Below, in pieces: positions 7,201-8,975 of a stretch of DNA of 8,975 nucleotides. A program made the position numbers and the translations under genes. The stretch is from an uncultured Bacteroidota bacterium (GTDB lineage Bacteria > Bacteroidota > Bacteroidia > Chitinophagales > Saprospiraceae). The notes beneath the pieces were generated by a model that was not told where the DNA came from, searched no databases, and worked only from the letters and a program-made list of their open reading frames with translations. The stretch spans positions 1-8,975 of the forward strand of contig CALEIL010000476.1 of NCBI GenBank assembly GCA_937876435.1, written 5' to 3'. Numbering within the stretch: the stretch's first letter is position 1; each line of letters starts with the position of its first letter.

Positions 7201-7265
7201 AACTGGTGGAAAAACTGCACGCTAAGTTAGGTTCGTTTGCGGATCTGTCTCAGTTCAATTTGTAA
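4215..7265 (+). CDS. DUF2723 / GT117-type polytopic membrane glycosyltransferase (putative protein O-mannosyltransferase-like)
   Basis: A 1016-residue inner-membrane protein. The N-terminal DUF2723 domain carries the family signature WDVGEFIAGAYKLQVVHPPG (35-54). The Asp/Glu pair in it is reminiscent of the first-loop acidic motif of GT-C enzymes such as protein mannosyltransferases. About nine hydrophobic segments lie between residues 10 and 318. A soluble section follows (about 319-498), then further membrane segments (about 500-605) containing EPRERDYVLVGSFFAFAIW (547-565). A large soluble C-terminal part has FTFGDNDTYPLWYAQEVEGI (635-654) and a helical tail. Databases name such proteins glycosyltransferase family 117, and a role in Bacteroidota protein O-glycosylation has been proposed; that function is family knowledge, not shown here. 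The ATG at 4215 has no Shine-Dalgarno. An M28 peptidase follows 8 bp after its stop, so the two form a probable operon. Confidence 0.92.
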   Translation: MNNQYNFLKNVSGWVVFAVTLIVFAATAERSGSLWDVGEFIAGAYKLQVVHPPGAPLFLLVGRIFALIGDMFSTSPSAPAFAVNLLSGFSTAFAALFATWICIRLSKLALVGRNIETTTAQNISLALGGAVAGFAGAFCTSVWFSAVEGEVYALSTCFTLLTLWAAVKWYTLPESKTNDRWLLLSFYAIGLSIGVHLLSALAIPSLALFYYNKKSEKPSLGGFVVAALVGLVTLVIIQKGVIVGLPLLWSKLELLTVNSMGLPIHSGLIPLILLLLAGFYFGLRYAWKNNKYVIERALLALMLVIIGYSTIMVVVLRAGAEPPINMNDPDNVFSLIPYINREQYGERAILKGPQFDKNPVEITYTERYGRVGDKYEITTFKPNVKYRDQDEVLFPRMSSNQPKDTPRYRAHWMKRQNGSPTLGDNINFFFQYQVGWMYFRYFMWNFAGRLDGDQGYVPWDWTSGHWASGIPFVDKILKMGFYDYTQDPESVKADENRNFYFYLPVIFGLLGFFWHYSKRRKDWLTMLAFFVITGIGIIVYSNQPPIEPRERDYVLVGSFFAFAIWMGMAVPALYEKLSEKMKGSAPAYLAGAIVMIAPLLMGFNNFDDHNRRHLHSARDSAINFLESCDQNAILFTFGDNDTYPLWYAQEVEGIRPDVRVVNLSLIPVDWYINGLRRKKNESPAIKLTFTLDQFRGSKRNNLPVQEAGLMPLQQILDFAAAEHPQPASGGRSFESYLPSNQFFIDVNPNDPAVTEMLLPADSGRVVNRMTGTITTSNNYVNKGELTVLDIIANNWKDRPIYWSLTAPTEQLFGLEKYLRMEGLGQRLVPVQGQNMVDLETVYDHIMNDFKWGGLDTHDQNVADGFRATVMALKNMIGRAGREAMDQMNRATGEEEKARYQQMGIDLIDKYFEVFPDFNFPYDTETLVFVQYYNLLGQPEKMVPLLDAMIDRFEEQLVFYRSISQSALNAGFASEKESWTARLPGLANLVVQTRDGELVEKLHAKLGSFADLSQFNL

Positions 7266-7273
7266 ACTAAAAT

Positions 7274-8845
7274 ATGATGATGATGACCCGGTTGTGGATT
7301 TTAATTTGTTCGGCTTTTTTCGTGGGAACTGTCTCATCGGTGGGGCAGGCTGTGCACTCCGATGTCATGAAACTCAGTACCCTGGCGGAACGGATATCAC
7401 AGGATAATATCAGGGAATACCTGGAGGTACTCTCGGCCGATGATATGGAAGGCCGAGAAGCGGGACATCCGGGAAACATTAAAGCCGCCGAGTACCTGGC
7501 CGACAAGTTGGCAAGTTTTGGATATGAAACGCCGGTCCGTACTACCGGATATTTTCAGTATTTCCCTTTGTACAACCAGCGCTGGGAAAATACCACTATC
7601 ACGATAGATAAAAACGAATACGATCATCTGACCGATTTTTATGCTCTTCCGAGTCAAAATCCAAATTTACCGTCTTTTCATACGGAGGAAATATTGTACC
7701 TGGGCTATGGACAGACCAGCGAAGATTACAATGATTTTCAGGAAGTGGATCTGGCCAACCGCGTGGTGATTATCCGGGAGGGGCAACCCTCACAACTGGG
7801 AGGAACAACCTCCCCCTCCGAACTGGAAGGTCACAAACTTCAGGCCGCCCGCAATGCGGGAGTCCGGTTGATTTTCGTCATTTCCAATCAATACAATTCG
7901 AGGTTGGGGCGGTACAGACAGATTCTGGCCACGCCGTCAGTCAGTACTAAGGTCAGTCAATCCAAGCGAACGAACGTGGTGTATATTTCTCCGCGTATGG
8001 CCGATCAGATCATGGAGTCTCAGATGGATAAAATCGAGGCGTATGACGCGGAAATGTATTCGGCACCAGGGAAGCAAATGAGCCCCGTGGTCATCGATGC
8101 ACCGACGGACATCGTTCTGCACAAAATCACGGAATACGTCTACGTACCCAATGTGGTCGGTTATCTACCGGGCAAAGATCCTAAGCTGCAACACGAGGTA
8201 TTGGTGTTATCGGCTCACCTGGATCACGTAGGTAAGAAGGGAGACGATATATACAACGGGGCCGATGATGATGGTTCCGGCACATCGACCATACTGGAGA
8301 TTGCCCGGGTTTTTAGCGAATTGGCCGCGGAGGAGAAGGACTTTCCGCGTCGCTCTCTGTTGATTCTCTTCGCCAATGGCGAAGAAAAGGGATTGTTGGG
8401 TTCGGCTTATTATGCTGACAATCCCCTGTATCCCTTGTCTTCGACTATTACCAATCTCAACGTCGATATGATCGGGCGTCGTGATGCAGCCCACTCGGAC
8501 AATCCATATTACGTGTATATCATTGGTTCGGACAAGTTGAGTTCTGATCTCCACCATATCAACGAAGGAATCAATCAATCCCTGACCAATCTCGAGCTGG
8601 ATTATACGTACAACGATGAGGCGGACCCCAACCGGTTTTATTACCGGTCAGACCACTACAATTTTGCCAAAAACGACATTCCCGTCATATTCTATTTTAC
8701 CGGGGTTCACGAGGATTATCACAAACCGACAGACACCATCGATAAGATCGAATTTTCCAAAATGCTGACCATAGGACATTTGATTTTTGGTACCGCCTGG
8801 GAATTATTGACAAGGGATGCAAGACCCGAGGTAGACAAAAAGTAA
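7274..8845 (+). CDS. Secreted M28-family zinc peptidase (aminopeptidase-like) with PA-like insert
   Basis: A 523-residue exported metallopeptidase, predicted to release amino acids or trim peptides outside the cytoplasm. It starts with four consecutive ATG codons (7274-7285), so the exact start is ambiguous by three codons. Residues about 1-26 form a signal peptide, with likely cleavage after SSVGQA. A protease-associated-like insert spans roughly 155-290. The di-zinc M28 site is complete: H315 and D317 in SAHLDHVG, bridging D332 in GADDDGSG, catalytic E370 and ligand E371 in NGEEKGLLGS, D398 in NVDMIGR, and H483 in HEDYHKPTD. SDHYNFA (459-465) is another family feature. No C-terminal type IX sorting domain is seen, so periplasmic location is as likely as secretion. 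It probably shares a transcript with the DUF2723 gene and is followed by a terminator. Substrate specificity cannot be read from the sequence. Confidence 0.94.
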   Translation: MMMMTRLWILICSAFFVGTVSSVGQAVHSDVMKLSTLAERISQDNIREYLEVLSADDMEGREAGHPGNIKAAEYLADKLASFGYETPVRTTGYFQYFPLYNQRWENTTITIDKNEYDHLTDFYALPSQNPNLPSFHTEEILYLGYGQTSEDYNDFQEVDLANRVVIIREGQPSQLGGTTSPSELEGHKLQAARNAGVRLIFVISNQYNSRLGRYRQILATPSVSTKVSQSKRTNVVYISPRMADQIMESQMDKIEAYDAEMYSAPGKQMSPVVIDAPTDIVLHKITEYVYVPNVVGYLPGKDPKLQHEVLVLSAHLDHVGKKGDDIYNGADDDGSGTSTILEIARVFSELAAEEKDFPRRSLLILFANGEEKGLLGSAYYADNPLYPLSSTITNLNVDMIGRRDAAHSDNPYYVYIIGSDKLSSDLHHINEGINQSLTNLELDYTYNDEADPNRFYYRSDHYNFAKNDIPVIFYFTGVHEDYHKPTDTIDKIEFSKMLTIGHLIFGTAWELLTRDARPEVDKK

Positions 8846-8867
8846 AGGATCGTGAATCGCAGAACGT

Positions 8868-8891
8868 CGACCGGACCAGCCGGTTGTTTTT
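8868..8891 (+). terminator. Intrinsic (Rho-independent) terminator after the M28 peptidase gene
   Basis: A 7-bp stem (CGACCGG with CCGGTTG, one G-U pair) and a 5-nt loop (ACCAG) are followed at once by TTTTT at 8887-8891. It begins 23 nt after the peptidase stop, as expected for the end of the DUF2723-M28 transcript. Confidence 0.75.
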
Positions 8892-8975
8892 GCCCCGATT
8901 CCGACCTTTCCCAGGAGAAATTCCAGATGTGGAGTTCTTTATAGATGACTTGTATATGGCTGAATGGCAGTCAGT
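8892..8975. other. Right-edge sequence without a complete gene
   Basis: 84 bases after the terminator. One plus-strand frame is open to the window end and reads protein-like (PFPGEIPDVEFFIDDLYMAE), but its only early start candidates are TTG codons inside the terminator tract at 8884 and 8890. It may be part of a gene continuing past the edge, or chance. No identification is possible. Confidence 0.3.

Noticed and set aside
6645..7220. 191-codon minus-strand open frame
   Set aside because: It is antisense to the C-terminal part of the DUF2723 protein, with no recognisable motif and no independent start context.

Overview
The window looks like a piece of a Bacteroidota chromosome, probably from the Saprospiria or a neighbouring group. 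The evidence is the set of families: a DUF2723/GT117-type membrane glycosyltransferase, a DUF4834 small membrane protein, and cyclophilin-type lipoproteins with LAS-C lipoboxes. No recognisable Shine-Dalgarno sequence precedes the starts, the leaders are A/T-rich, and one upstream region carries a TAnnTTTG-type -7 box. Coding DNA is of roughly balanced GC, while the two large intergenic gaps are clearly AT-rich. The genus-level assignment is inference.

Left part, minus strand (1-1414): two tandem peptidyl-prolyl isomerase lipoproteins. The upstream gene (758-1414) is complete. The second starts on a GTG that shares a base with the first gene's TAG stop, carries a PKD-like domain before its cyclophilin domain, and runs off the left edge. 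The genes share an exact 47-bp stretch and look like a duplication followed by acquisition or loss of the PKD module. Both are predicted to be lipid-anchored folding catalysts of the envelope.

An AT-rich gap of about 440 bp (1415-1858) follows, with inverted repeats and at best weak signals. Then comes a compact minus-strand group read from 3781 down to 1859: a 62-residue DUF4834 membrane protein, an overlapping single-domain RluA-type pseudouridine synthase, and thiL (thiamine-monophosphate kinase). This is a probable operon of housekeeping functions.

A 433-bp divergent intergenic region (3782-4214) separates this operon from a plus-strand pair. It holds a 20-bp near-perfect palindrome, a candidate -7 promoter element for the plus-strand pair, and a minus-strand stretch that reads like a decayed coding sequence.

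Right part, plus strand: a 1016-residue DUF2723 polytopic membrane protein and, 8 bp downstream, a secreted M28-family zinc peptidase with all expected metal ligands. A good intrinsic terminator follows. The last 84 bases hold no complete gene.

Overall this is mostly core Bacteroidota content. I found no mobile element, CRISPR array, tRNA, rRNA or defence system. The most interesting points are the PKD-cyclophilin tandem pair and the possible gene remnant between the divergent operons.
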